A stretch of 64,000 nt of DNA from Hydractinia symbiolongicarpus (lineage: Eukaryota; Cnidaria; Hydrozoa; Anthoathecata; Hydractiniidae), in NCBI RefSeq assembly GCF_029227915.1, contig NC_079887.1:10168001-10232000 (forward strand). Direction: 5' to 3'. The position numbers and the translations under genes are program-made. The notes under the pieces are model-generated. The model searched no databases. It had not been told where the DNA came from and saw nothing but the letters and a program-made list of their open reading frames with translations. Of this stretch, positions 32,716 to 47,700 are shown piece by piece (positions within the stretch are counted from its first letter, which is position 1; every line of letters begins with the position of its first letter).

Positions 32716-35700
32716 ATGGTTTTAGCAATGCTTATAAAAATACTCTATACACCATTTTTTCTGCTATTACTTCAATATATATCAAGATGTTTTTGTCAAT
32801 ACCATGTTGGAAATGATACTAGAGCAGCATGCGAATTAGAAGTCCCCTGCAATGGTACAGTTGCTGATGGAAATGAACGTACTTATTTTTTCAATGTAAC
32901 AACGCTGCCGGCCGACTCGGTATGTGGCCGACTCTTTTTTTAAATACACACAATGTGAATTGTATTTGTTCATTATATATAGCTATATGCTTTTACATCT
33001 GCTATTGATTTCCAGCCTACTAACCCATCCCATTGAACCTATTTGACAGATCTTCCTACTTACACAAGAAGCCCTGATAATTGTCATTTAACCTTAGCGG
33101 TATAAACAATATTGGATTTTACAGAATTCAACCAATAGTTGGCTACAAATAAAATTAGTGAAACTGTCACACGTTTTGTGTACAAGTTCTGCATTGCTTT
33201 GTAGATCATCCGAGTATCAGTGAACAGTAGTGAAGCATCAGTTGATACACCATTATTACTTGTTGCTAGAATGAGAGGAGGCATTTCATCATGGACTGTC
33301 CCGATGACCACTGAAGGGTTTGTGTATATTTTTAAATATGATCTTAGCATGTGGTTCCAATTCCTTTATAAAAGTTTTTTTTTAAACTGCGATATAAGGT
33401 AAGTTCAGGGTGTGTTGCAATCTTTGAAAACCTTTAAATGTTAATTATTCTTTGAAATATGATTATTTATAAAAACAATTCCGCTATTATCAGACGTTCT
33501 CTTATAGTATCTTTGTTGCCTGTAGTTGTTTTAAAAAATCCGCCTCTTCATAGAATTAAATGTGTAGCAATCCTATAGTTGGTCTATTTTATGTTACCTT
33601 CATGGTTAGCATAGGGACTTTCAACCTTTGTGGGGTGATGGCAGTCATCCTAAAGTGTTCTTTTTTAAAAATTTGAGTCGATTACATTTTTAGGGAAAAA
33701 GTTTTTTACTGACTAATGGAAGAAATTTTAAATGCCTGATTAAGCTGAGTGGGCTTATTTGTCAGAAACTAGCTGGAGGAACCAGCGTCGAAACGCCACC
33801 TTAAGCTACAAGTATATAGATTCAGGTGGAGCGCTGTAGTACATATATGCAGTATGTCGTAAATGAAGTGAAGGGCAGACAACATTACCGTGTTTCAGGT
33901 ATTAGGGATAAAGTATTTTTTAAACAAAAACTTTACTGCACATTTAGCTGAATTAAAAAAAACCAGTTTACAACCCATTGTTAACTTGTCCTAGCAAAAC
34001 AGCTGGCCAAGCTTTTTTATTTGTCGGAAAATGTTCCTGGTAAAGTTCAAAAACAAAAAAAAATCTTTGCAAAAATTTAAAAATAAAAACACATTTTACA
34101 ACATTTTTTTACCCTGTTAATGCAAAAACAGTCTTGCAATCTTGTTTTATTTTGCGGAAAAAGTTCCAGTGAAAATTCAAAAATTAATCATGACACCAGG
34201 TTAAGCGCTTAATATAGGTAAATCATCTTGATATCCGTATAGGCGTAATACCCTTTACCAAAAAAAACATAAGTCAGCAATTTTATTTGTAGAATAAGGT
34301 TTCATGACAATAGTAAAAGGTATAGCTACCTTACTGCATTTAGCATTGGTGTCGCTAAACTGCGTTGGGCTGCTTTCACTTTGAAGCCAGATATAAATAA
34401 AAAGCTAGCTAGCTGGATAGCCACAAACCCAAACATGGAAATAAATAATTTTGGCTAGGTTAAGGGGCTCTTATACCTAACTAACTGAATAACAGCTCCA
34501 AAAGGTTAGCAATAAATAAGGCTAGCTGGCTAAATAGCATACTGGAATTTAAAAAAAACAAAATATTCCAAAACCCCTGGTTTTTGAAGGACTAAGCAAG
34601 ATCAAAGAAGCTGCTGCTACCATTTTGTGTGACAGACAGAAAGGCGTATATGTTATTATACTATAGATGAATTTGGTTGTGAGGCAAATTTGAAGAGAGG
34701 ATTTAATATGTTCATAACTTCAAAGACCATAATTCTGAACTATTTGTTTTACCACACGACCTATATGTATTGATTTTTTCGACAAATTGTAAGAAAAAAT
34801 AGTGAAGAAAAAATTACTAACAGAAAAGTTTTAAAGTTTAAACATTGATATATCCTAATAGTCATAAAAATGGTTGTCAGTCAGTGCTATGGTAGTTACT
34901 GATAAAAAATGTGTTAGAGTTAGCCAATTTGTTTTTTCAAACAAGTACTGTGCTTAACCCTGGTAACCCCCATGGGTAGGCTTATTTGATGCTGGTCACT
35001 TTTACCCAAGAAATAATTTGTAAGGTGAGGGCTTGATCGAAAGGTGAGACTTTGTTGAGTTACTTCAGTACTTTAATTTTAAACAGAGTAACATATACGT
35101 TCTCTGTTTTTGTTTAGGTTCTTTTTTAAATAAATTGAATTTAACTTTAATGTTTCTCACTTTTGTTATTTAATGTTCTATTATAGACGAAAATACAATC
35201 ATGTGAGTCAGACTCTCTGTCCAGCTTTAAGTCAAAGTGCAACTAAACCAAAATATGATTTCTATCTTGATGTGTCAACTGCTAACAAAAATGGACTTAG
35301 TTTCACGTTTGTTGTATACAAAGAGAGTAAGGTTATTTTGACGTAAGTTTCTATATATACTAATTTTGTTATCATGAAACGAAAAAATATTGTTGTTTCT
35401 GTTGAATATTATATAGTTGCATATAAGTATAAAAAGGTTTTCTAATACAAACAAGTACTCAGTAATACATCTTTCTCAAATTAGTTTTCTTTAATTTGCC
35501 ACAGCTAAAAAAATTAATGTGATTTTCAAAATTCGTTTTGTTAACTGAAAGAAGATGTATGTAGCTTCACTTATGTAATGTAATATATATTTATTTTTTA
35601 GTGATAACGAGCCTAAAGAAATAAGTGCTAATCCTGCTGAACCAATGGTAAGTTTTGCATGTATCAAATAAAAGTGTTAATAAAACCTGTTGCAAGTTTA

Positions 35701-38700
35701 GTTTGATTTTAGCAGAATGTATTTTTGTGGGCTTTTCCTTTTACAATGGTTGCGCAAATTTGAAATTTGAGTATGTACCCATGTAATTGATTGATAATTT
35801 GCACATTTAAAGGATTTTTAAATAAGTTTACAATTTGTCTTTCCCGTGCCTGTTTTATTATCTTTGAGAATGAGACCTGTTATACTCCTAATATTTATTG
35901 ATTGTTCAAATTTTAGCCCAGGGTGAAACCTCAATTTAACGCCCATGCTTAATGGCTATGGTATGCTGTCAAAAACAGCCATTTATTTCAAATTCTTCAA
36001 AAATTAGTTTCAAAGTCATAGAAGACTGTTACGATTTATATTTATTGTGAAAAAAAATGATAATGTACAGGGTTATTTTCCTGTATTCTCTGTTGCAAAG
36101 TGAATTTTAAAAAATAATTTTTTTGTTCTTCTGTATGTTAACTTAAAGAATTTTTTTTCTTCTCAAAATACAAGATAACAAACATTTGTAATAAACAACC
36201 ATCAACAAACACCTTAAAAAATAAACAAATACTTGTTTTAACCCGAACGTGTCCTGAGTAAAGTTTGTGTTTTTAATAATTGTACAGCGTTTTTAATCAG
36301 TCACAGACCTTCATAAATTGCATTCATGGTAGATTTAATAGCACACATAAAAAAATTTCCTTCAATAGACCATGCCACTGGTTATAAAAGTATTTTATTA
36401 TAAAACTATTATGATTAGAAAACTATTTTAAGAATCTTTGACATATCAGTATTAAATTTTAAACATATGGAGTCAACTTTAAGCTTGTGTCGAGAGAACA
36501 TTTTTTTATTTGCTTATTTTGTGAACCATACAAGTAACATAGTAAATTAAAGTTACATTTTTGTACCATTGTTAAAAACAATGTTAAAAAAGTAATTTGT
36601 GTAAGCATGAATGATCTGCAAGAGTTACAAAATTACATTCCTATTTGTGTGTATTAAAATTGACATGCACTAATGTGCACGGTAACTTATACACCAATGC
36701 ACAAAGTCCTGAGTCATTTTAATAGTAATATTTATTTTTTAAACTAACAATCACATAAACATTACTTTTTATTATTTTTTTCTAACGATTCTTATTCTAG
36801 TTTCTTCGCTACAAGTTTAAACCACATCAAGAAAGAGTGCTAGTAAAAGCAGAATCTGACAGTAAAACATGTGGAGTATTGGTAGTACAAAACACCAAGG
36901 TATTTTTTATCAAAATGTAACCCATTTACCAACCCAAAAATCAAGGTGGCCAGTTCTAAAAATCCCAAATAAATTCCGGAAAGAAATTCCAAGGTATTTT
37001 TGTGAAAATGTAACCCATTTCTCCAACCAAAATCAAGGTGCCCAGTGCTAAAAATACCATGTAATTTCCTGAAAGTAACTCTAAGGTTTTATTATTGAAA
37101 ACGTAACCCATTTCTCTACCCCGAAATTCAAGGTGGCTAGTGCCTAAATTACCATGTATATTCTTTCAAATAAAAATTTTAAGAATGCTTTTATTCTGCA
37201 ACAACCTCTATTATTATCTTTCATTTGTTATTTTTTTTATTTTTCATTATTTTACATATTTTCAATATTTCTGGCCTATTCAATTCATTCATAAAAATTG
37301 TTTTGCTTCAAGGTAGCAAGGCTAAAATTGTTGAATATCTCCTTTTTTTGTGATAGTTCCCATGCATAACTTTAATTCACACATTTTTATTTTAGTGTCC
37401 TACAGTAACACAAACAAGAGGGAAATATTCTGGTGTTTTTGCTACAATGACCACTAAGGCTGGAATAACTGTCGAGGTTTGTTGTTGTTTATACATATTT
37501 AAGACATTTCAGTTAGGGTTTATCGAGCTATCCAACTTTTGACCTTACTGTTTACTGTAACATGTTTACGAAATGTTATGAATCTAATGCTGACCTAAGT
37601 TTACTTTAATATGATAGTATATCTCATATGTCAAAAACCCAGATTTTGGTAACAACATACATTTCTTTTTTTTAATAAACTCATGATAAACACATGTAGA
37701 AACCTCTTTAGTGTTTAACTTCTACATTAATACACCCCTTAGAGTTAATCTGACTATGTCCACCGGTAGATCTAGTGTAGAATTAAAAATCAGTTATGGG
37801 ATCAGTCACATTAACAGCACAAATATTAAATAGTAGTTGTCAACCCGTGGTCCTATATATACCGCATTTTGTGTTTCCGAAACAGACAGACGACGGCTAT
37901 CATTATAGAGAAACAGTGAAAAGAAGACTAACAATGTTAATACAACTAGCCATTAACTTATTATTAAGAGTGTCTTTATAATGTAAAAGATATATTTTTT
38001 TTCTTTATTTACTTCTCATTGTTATGATTAGAGCAACAAAATTGAAGGTGGAATGTTCTACATCGGAGTGGTGGTAAAAGATTCCGATAAAGATTGTAAA
38101 TACCAAAGTGGAAGAATTAATCCTTTTGCTCCATCAAATAGTCACCTGGATGAAGATTCTCAATTTCGTTCAAGTATGTGATTTTGGAACTTGATATACT
38201 TTAGACTTATTTTAAATATTATGCAAGTTAAACTCATAAAAAATTTATAATAATTGTTTTTGACTTAACATGGGAATGGAAAATGATTTTTTGTCAGGTG
38301 GCTGAGCGAGCTGCACAATTGTCACATAGCTTAACATGGCCAAATTTAATTGCCAGCACTTATTTTTTCCTTTTCCATAAATCTTTAAATTTTGGTTGTA
38401 CCAATATAAAAATCACTCTTTTTTAAATCCTAAAAAGGGGATCCAACTAAATTTATTTTTCTGTTAAATACTGTTAAAGAATTTTTGCGAGGTTTGTTAA
38501 CCTGCTAATAACTGGAATGCATATCATGCAGTTCCTTTTATTTTAGAGAAAGGTGGTAGCATCATTACTGGAGATGATCGAGTTAAAGTTGTCAAAATTA
38601 CTGTTGTTGTTCTTCCAAAGAGTAAGCTGCTGGTACTTTCTATTTTGCTACAAATTAAATGCCGGATAAGAAAAATAGATCAAAATATTTTACTTGCATG

Positions 38701-41700
38701 AAATAGCAACAAGCTGATTTTCAAAATTGTAGTACGCTTACTAGAGTAAATTTTTGCTTTATGGTAAATGTTTAGGCTTTTTTCAATATGTAGCCTATGC
38801 TTTAGAAACAAATTTACAAATTACTAGTTGGTCCTTAAGAACAATCAAACTAATACCAATACACCATTGAATTACTTTTTTATGCTCCTTAATTTGCACG
38901 TTTTCACAATTTCACAATTTTCTTTTTCAGTTGATGAGTATGTGGGACCTGTAGTTGCTCCGCTACTTTTCTTTGGAATGTTTTACGTGGTTGCATTTGT
39001 TGTCCTTGTTGTATCATGGTGCATGTGAGTGTTTAAATACTGATCACTGGGTACAACTATGTAATCTGGGGTTCTCAGTATCCCAAACTAGAAATCACGA
39101 GTTGAGGCTATTGTCTCACTATTTGTGGTGGTGTAGCTATGTTTGGTCACTTTAGAATATGGCCCTTTTTTATAAGACAGACTTTGCTAATATTTCAAAC
39201 CACCCTGTATTTAAAATTCTTGTCCCAGGGCTTCCCAGTGGAACTTGAATATAAAAATCAAAGCATAACTCACATAGCTCAAAAAATCAAATATAACTCA
39301 TAGTAGCCTTGATTGCTTATCAGGAGAGACAATCTTTATAAATTACAAAATAATGTGGGGGAATTAGTAGGCAGGTGTGTTTAAAAGTAAACCACTTTTT
39401 TCATCATTTGATAACGTGCTGACTGGAAAGAATTTTGATTTTAAACTTTTTCTCAATGTTATTTTTACTAACGAAAATGATAGATTTCAAAACCGCTGTC
39501 AGGTTAGATTTTGACTCAGAAAGGCATTAGATTTCAAAACCGCTGTCAGGTTAGATTTCGACTCAGAAAGGCATTAGATTTCAAAACCGCTGTCAGGTTA
39601 GATTTTGACTCAGAAAGGCATTAGATTTCAAAACCGCTGTCAGGTTAGATTTCGACTCAGAAAGGCATTAGATTTCAAAACCGCTGTCAGGTTAGATTTC
39701 GACTCAGAAAGGCATTAGATTTCAAAACCGCTGTCAGGTTAGATTTTGACTCAGAAAGGCGTATGTTGTCCTAAATACAGTGTTGGTGCTTACTCCTTCT
39801 GTAAAGACTGCATTTCATTGTATAATTCTTGGACAGGAACATTTACAACAACCTATCCTATAGGTGCCTCATTCAATTTTGATTTACAGTTATTTTGTGG
39901 CAGTCTGGCAACACCTGCGTTTCAAAGCTTCCTAACTCTGCATAAAGTTGTGTCTATCTCGACACGTGGTTTAATGGTAGCTGTTAGGGAGCACTATCAG
40001 GGACAGTTATAATGTCTAAGGAAATATCATGAATCACTGCTATACTCCATCTCCTATGTAAATTTCATCATCAGCTTCCAACATGAAATTTCTTGATTTG
40101 ATTATATTTTCTCTACTAAAAAAAGTTATTGACAAAATGGTTTTCACAAAATTTTCTTTCACAAAAAAATCAAAAAGTCCAATTTTACCATCACGGCTAC
40201 CGTTTCGGAAATATTTAGAAAAACTTTAAGGCTCACCCGCTATGTCTATGAGGAAAGTTAGGGAAAGGGGGAAGGAATGTAAGAAGATAAAATTATTTTC
40301 CCACTGTGAATCATTGTTAAGGACTTCCTTTTACTAGTCCTAATTGGAGTCTATAATTCACCATTTCAAAGCTCTGAATTACACCCTGTTAAATAATTTA
40401 GCCATTTTTTCAAATACAGTCAGCTTAAGGGATCTAGAACAAACTCTAGAGAAAGCTAATACTAGAATTTAAAAAAGTACAAACTTAGACATAGCTGTTG
40501 GCCTGGTATAATCCATTTTATAATGTTTTAAAAATTTTTTGTTATTTGTGTTGTTTAGGGCAGAAGACGGCGGAAAATCTTTTTACAATTTTTTATTCCC
40601 GAAAAATGTTAAAGGTAGATGTATATTTCTTTTTACAAAAAATTTGCTGATTTTCTTTCTTTAAATCTTATGCCAACTTAACTTGTTTTGCGACATAGTA
40701 TAATAAAAATATACTGTAATTGTCTTTTTGCAGCTACCGATTCAAATAGCATTAACGACGGAGAGCAATCGCGTTTGTTGCACACTCCGGTGCATAGTGA
40801 CAGTCACTCATATGGTTCTGCAGCTACATCAGGTACTATTGCATTTTAGGATTATTCTAACATGTGCTTGTTTGTTTCTAATCATAATTTGTCTAAATTG
40901 ATTGTTATGTATGTCCCTAGTGAGTCCAATTCAAAACAATACTGATATTGGATAGTGATATAACCATAATAACTTATTAGGCTTCTGTTACACTGTAAAT
41001 AACAATGTATGAAATCAAAACAACCAGAGGTTACAATAAGGTTTTTACCGTGACAATAATGCGATTAAAACAATACTTAGACATTACTCGAGATAGCCCA
41101 TTAAAAGGTTGAGAGGAAAATCAGGAACAGGACTGATAAGAGCAGTGACAGGGTAGAGGCGGAAAATGAACCAGTAGCTACAGTGTTTATGTCATATATA
41201 CCAGGGACAAGTAACATACTTCGTGGGGAATTGGGCTAAATTAAAAAAACAATAGGATATGTTTCTCTTCATCGTGATGATCACAGAGTCAATGTACACA
41301 GTGATTTAACAAGAAAAAGTTGAAGATCAAAATAGAAAACATGTTAAACAATATATAAAGAACATATTTTTATTACTTTGTACTACTTAGCTTGCGAATA
41401 AAATAGGGAGTAAAGATAAAGAAAGTAAATAGCCAAGGAAGAAAGATGAAGCCACCATATTGCACGTTCGATTTGTTATTGAAGGTTTCCGGTCTGTATA
41501 TTTATTCAAATTTGGAGCCATCTCATAACAAACTTTATCGTTCGAAGTTGGTAGTGTGTTGTGGAAAAGGGACTCAAAACATTAAAAAATATTGTTGTTG
41601 GTTATGACGGATATTTCTTTAGTTCAGAGAAGTTTAAATAAAGGTTTTAAAAAGCTGTTACTACTATAAGTACGTAAAATATTCTTGGTTATCTCAAGTA

Positions 41701-44700
41701 AAAGATGTTTTTTTTATGTTTTCCAAAACGTACATTAAAAAACTACTTGTTTTCACCCCATACAGCCATGGAATTTCTATACAAATGTTGTTAGAAAGAT
41801 ATATAGGTAGTTAGTCGTGAAATATAGTTTTTTATTTGGTATTATAGTAGTTATATTAACAGATTTTAGGATTTAGAAATCTATATATATATTTTTCTCT
41901 CGCTTAAAATTTATTTTTTGGCTGCCACAAAATAGTTTCTTGTTCGCCTCTCCTTTAAACAACGTGTGCAGGAACACAAAAGAGCGCATGCAGACAAAAA
42001 TGAGATTGCGGACCATAGCTGGAAGAATGATCGTGTTATTGACTGGGACAATAAAAAGATCATAGACCAAGAGTCTGGTTGAACAGCAAGAGAATTAAAA
42101 GAAACCATAAATAGTGTAGACAAAAATACTCATGTCAATAGTATTTCCTATCAACTTCCAGAAATATGGTTACCCGGACTTCGTAAAGCGAACATTTAGG
42201 AAAAAGTGGAAAAAAAAAATGGTTCGGGACAAACGTAACAAAAAACGAACTTTTAGAAAAAGGAAAGATTTTAATCAATCTATTGCTTCCATCTGGGTCC
42301 AAAAAAAAAGTTAATTACTTCAACTGCTGTGATCTGATTGGTTAATTTCGATTTTCTAATTATCTCTTCAAATAATAAATAGCCAAAGATGATTACGATC
42401 ATGACCCGTCGATGACAGCTGTATCTGTCGAAACGTAGCCTAGAACTCGCTTTTTCATGACATGATTATATTTATATCATTCAATGACAATGACAACGAC
42501 TGAACAGATAAGCAGTAATATTTTTAAAACTTAGACGTTAGTTAACAATTTACAGACAAGTTATGCTTCCACTAAAGCTAAAAAATTATTTGAAGCAGCA
42601 GGGTGGAGTGTAGATCAAGCATGTGACACATTCACCCTAACACCTTTTTGGGAAACAGGCTTTTTTAAAAATAACAAAACACTTTTTTACATCTTCGGTT
42701 TAATTAAAAAAATTCAGGTTCCTCCTACGTCTGTCCCAACCCGCCATTACAAGAACTGTGCCCTCACAATTTTAATTTAGGGTTTAATTTCTGTTAAAAT
42801 TCCAAAATAAGTTGTGAGCAAAAAATTCAAGTCAAGCAGTTTATAGCAAGTTTTGTCGTATTAAAACACCACATCAACAGATCATTTTGTTTTAGTTTTA
42901 CAACTTTTAGCATTTACATATAGTCTTGCAATGGTTCATCAAATATGGTACGATTGACTAAAGCTGCATATAGCACTCATTTAAGGAACGGGACACAATC
43001 TCTGCGAGAGTTTATATTCAAATATACCATAAATTGTACCACTGCGTTTTTGTTAACTTTGTGGTAAGGCCAAAGGAGCTATGACTACATTTTGCATGAC
43101 AGGATACTATAATATTGCCTTTTGCTATTGTGGAAAAAATATTCCATTCTTTCTTAACACAAAATTGCCCCATCTTACAGACAGACAGACAGTTTTTTGT
43201 TAGCCTATGAAAAGAATCCACTGGTTTGCCTGTCCTTAAAATTTGCTGCAACAAAGTGGATAAAATATATATAAAATTTCTTTTTTCGTGTGTCTGTGAC
43301 ATTTTTACACACAGACAGACAAAATCAGAAGTACGTATGATAATAAATTTATAATTGCTGTTTATCATTTAGGAGAATTGCCTCCTGTCACCAGTAACAA
43401 TGAAGCAGATGAAGATGATGGATTTGATTATCTGGACGATATTGATCGAACCAAAGATGTATACCGACTAAAGGTTTGTATTCATTTGTTTTATTTTATT
43501 TATTTTTCACCCTGTGGATAACTAGGGACAACCTTGGGCTAAACTGAGTAAGTTTCCTAAAACTTAATCCCCAAATCCGTTTCGAAATAAAGGGGTTGAT
43601 ATCGTCATCGAAGAACGTTTAAACCTCGATAAGATCCACATGTTAACGGCAACAGCCATACAATTTTTTTAAAAAAACATTGTGCTATTTTGGCGTGTCC
43701 TTCTTGCTGACGTCAGCAAAATATTTAAAACCTTCATCTTCTCAATCTTTATATTATTTTAATTAGCATTTCAGGTTCTATACAATACAGATAACGTGCC
43801 ATTTTTCTAAAAAACTTTAATCAATGCTGACATCATTAAAATTTAAATGCAGAATCTTTTTCATTGTTTGTTTGCCTAAGTGGATTTTTCTAATGGACCT
43901 AAATGACTAGTTATTATAGATGGCATTTTTTCCCATTTTACGAATTTACAAAACCAACTCACGGATTCTCAGCAGTTTGTAGGCTGTGGAAGCACAACAT
44001 TTTCAAATGCATACATTGCACGTCCTAAAATATGAAAAAAATGTCCCTGCTGACTCCAGCAACAATTCATACATATTAAGTTTGAATGTAATCAGGTAAT
44101 CTAAGGCATTAAGTGAATCTAGTATAGAAACAGCCTATATAGGTAAATGAGAAAGAACTTTTAAATTTCCCACCCTTTCTGAATATTGTGGAAGGTCAAT
44201 TTTGAGTTGCGTGGCCTTCATGTGCTTTGCTTTTTAGTTCTTTTCAACTGCTTTAAGTAACACCCTATTTATCTTCTTAGCCCAACCTATTTCTATCGGA
44301 TCTCTCAAAGAAGCCGTATAAAAAACTTTCAAAAAAATTTAACGTTTATTATTGGTATGTTTTTTACTTTATTTCTATATTTGTGTATTTTCCTCGTAGT
44401 ATTCCTTCGTTAATCAGCCAGTTGTATATCATTTTATCAAAGAATGATGGTATAAAAATTTCTTGTGCTATTTAAAATAAAACTGAAACGAAAGTTTTAA
44501 TTTAAACGAAATTAAACACTACAATATACCCCTAGTCAAATTTCAGATTGATATATTCACGAAATTGACTACTCAATTAACTGATTTTCAACTGGAATTG
44601 GTAACATTATATGTTGCAATGTAGGATAACAATAGCCTGGATGTTTGATTTTCGGTTTCGATTATAAAGCTTAGCGAAAGCTGATATGAAACAATTTTAT

Positions 44701-47700
44701 CCTGTCCTTTTGTCAAAAGAGTCTAGGGTAATACTGTATTAATAGTATATTATCCAAAAAATTGTATCGATTTTTCTTTTTAACCAAAGTCAATATTTTG
44801 AGCTAAACTATTATACCATTACTGCAAAAATGTAATCACTTTTTTTTTCTGGTTATGCAAAAGTTAAAAGCAAATTTTAAATTAAATAACTGTGATGTTC
44901 CTGTCCAACATTCAGTTATGTATTACACACAGCAATTTCTGATTAAAGGGTGTGTGTAGCCTAAGGCTTACTAGGGGCGAATATTCCGAGCAAAACGATT
45001 TTAGTATTTTAATTCGATGGCGAATTTTTCTGCTGTTTAAAAGTAAAATTAATTTTTACTTTTGACACTAAAGTATGCTTTGCCAGACAACCAGAATCTT
45101 AGAATATTCCACTTTGTATAAAACATTCTTCTGAAGTGAAGATAAAAATGTTATGAATTTTACAGCCTGATTTCATCTACTTTATGAAAGATTAACTATT
45201 ATCCTATTTAAGATAAAATACATATATACATATTTTTATATATATATTATATACACATATTTTTACTGAAGAGCTATGAATATAGCAGAAACAAGGGAGT
45301 TGTATTAAAATTAACACTAAGTGCATCACCTTCCGAATTTTGAAAAAGAACCAACTTTTATCTAAACCAGTTGTTTTAAAAGTTTTTGTATGATATTTTG
45401 TATTCTATAGTACATGGTTTTAACATATATACGGTAAGAAAAATAACTTTCTTTTTCTATGTCTTTTGTTTTATAGGAATTTATTGACAGTGTCAGTATT
45501 TTATGCACTACCTGTCATACAGTTGGTATTGACATATCAACGTGTTGTCAACACTAGTGGAGATCAAGATATATGTTATTACAACTTCTTCTGTGCACGA
45601 CCATATCATCTTGTCAGGTTACATACATCTTCATCTGGATGCAGTGTTTTTATATAGGGACAGTGTTTTTATATATTTCTGCAGTGTCTATGTGTTTGCT
45701 TCAAATTTAAGGATTAAGTAAGAGGTCAGTGTGACATTTTTCATTTTCACCACAAAATGAAATGCGGTTTTGGCATAAAAGTGACGAACACAAAAAATTC
45801 GGTCCACAGGCCACCGTTGAAAGTAAATTTACGAATTATCAAGTAGAAAGTTGAACTGCATGCGTAATTTCACTTTGTTTCGAAGGAACTGCCTTGAAGT
45901 GCATTGTGTAATTTCCATTTCGTCTCGATTGGACTAACTCCAAGTGCATGTGGTTTTCGCAGGGTAATTTCTTAACTTTAAGTGGAAGATATGAACGTGT
46001 GTTAGGCATAAGACAATAGAGTTTTAGCTTGGATAAGGTTAGACAGTATCTTCTTCAGCTACTAAAAAGAATTCAAATATTCAAATTAAGCTTGCCTGAA
46101 ATTTGGATGGTGAATTGAAGAAATCTATGTTTATAATAAATCAAATAATATCGTATTTTATACTTGTTCTTATTTATTTGTCTACTTTATATTTCAGTGC
46201 ATTCAATAACATCTACAGTAATGTTGGCTACATGATGCTTGGATTGTTGTTTGTGTTTCTAGTGATGAGAAGGTGAATTAGAAGTTCGCATTGTTTGCTT
46301 TTATCCCTTTCCACCGGTGTAATATTGAAGGATGGATAAAAGTTATTGTTGATATTTTTGCTGGGAATACTTGTTGGTACAATTGTTCTGATATATATAT
46401 CACAAGTTCCTATTTTGCAAAAAACCCATACTTTTCGAACGTGATGAAGGTGATAAAAATGTTCAATATCTCATTAGGACACGGTTTGAATAAGAAATGC
46501 CTTGATTTAAGATTACGTCATCGTATATTTCAAAAATGATAAATTGTTCGCAACTCCTTGGAATAAAATAAATTCTTAGTGTCTGCATGGACAACATGTT
46601 GTCTATTGGACCTTCACAAAACATGTTGAAATCAACCTAAAGGATCTTAAAACCATGTCCATTATTACAATGCTTCAAATAATTACTATTTTTATTATTA
46701 TTAATTATTATTATCATTACAACGAAATTTAAGATTGCAAAAAAAGAGTTTTCGCCAAATATGTTGCCACGTACACACACTTTTTTATGAACAACACAAA
46801 ACGTTGAATGCAAGTTCCTTTGTTTATTGAAACATCTGAGCCTCGTGTTGTACTTATAAGATGTTCCTTATAAAAAAGTATTTTATAGTTTAAAAAGATA
46901 AAAAATAATTTTTACCAGTGTTTCGGCTTTGGAGTTTTCTAACATGCTTCCCTTCACTTTCTGTACGCTTTTTTTAAAAAAAATAAAATGATAAATAATT
47001 TTATTAAACATTTTTGTTGCAGGAATATTAATTTAGTTATCCTTAAAAAAATTTACTTTTCAAATTTTAAGATAACTTCTTTAAAACTTCTTCAAATCGC
47101 AGATAGATCTACATATTTGGATAGTTGTGTATTAAACCTTTTTTTTTAGGGATCGTTTATCAAAACAGATGTATGTTAAGGATCCAGAAAACGAAAAAGT
47201 AAACTTTTATTAGTTTTAATTTTTATGAACCAATATAAATTTCACTCTATAGTCGTTATAGTTCTGCTTTCACAGTCTTTTCCATCGTTTTTGATGTCGT
47301 GTTTATTTTTCCCTAGAGATGCGGAATCCCACGTCATTATGGTATCATGTATGCAATGGGTGAGATTAAAAGCTATATTTTTAATCAATGTTAATAAAAC
47401 TTCTCCTGTGCTAGCAATTTAATATTAAAATTCTTTTTCAGGTTATGCATTGTTTATGGAAGGCGTTATGAGTGCATGCTATCACGTTTGTCCCAATTAT
47501 TCCAATTTTCAATTTGGTAAGTATTACGAATTAAACTTTAAAGATTTACACACAAAAATTATTTCTTTCATAGATCGTTAGAATTCTTTCAGACACTGCT
47601 TTTATGCAGATCGCGTAAAAATTATTTCTGTGAGGCACTGTCTTTCGTAGATCGTTTAAAGAATTATTTATTTCAGACATTACTTTTATGCAGATCGTGT

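Noticed and set aside
33760-33815. A third hammerhead-like site (CTGG stem then CGTCGAAACGCC)
   Set aside because: Has the GAAACG box and a short stem but lacks a CUGAUGA-like box.
39746-40012. 88-aa ORF in SIDT intron 9
   Set aside because: Starts inside the 47-bp tandem repeat; flanking SIDT exons splice cleanly past it.
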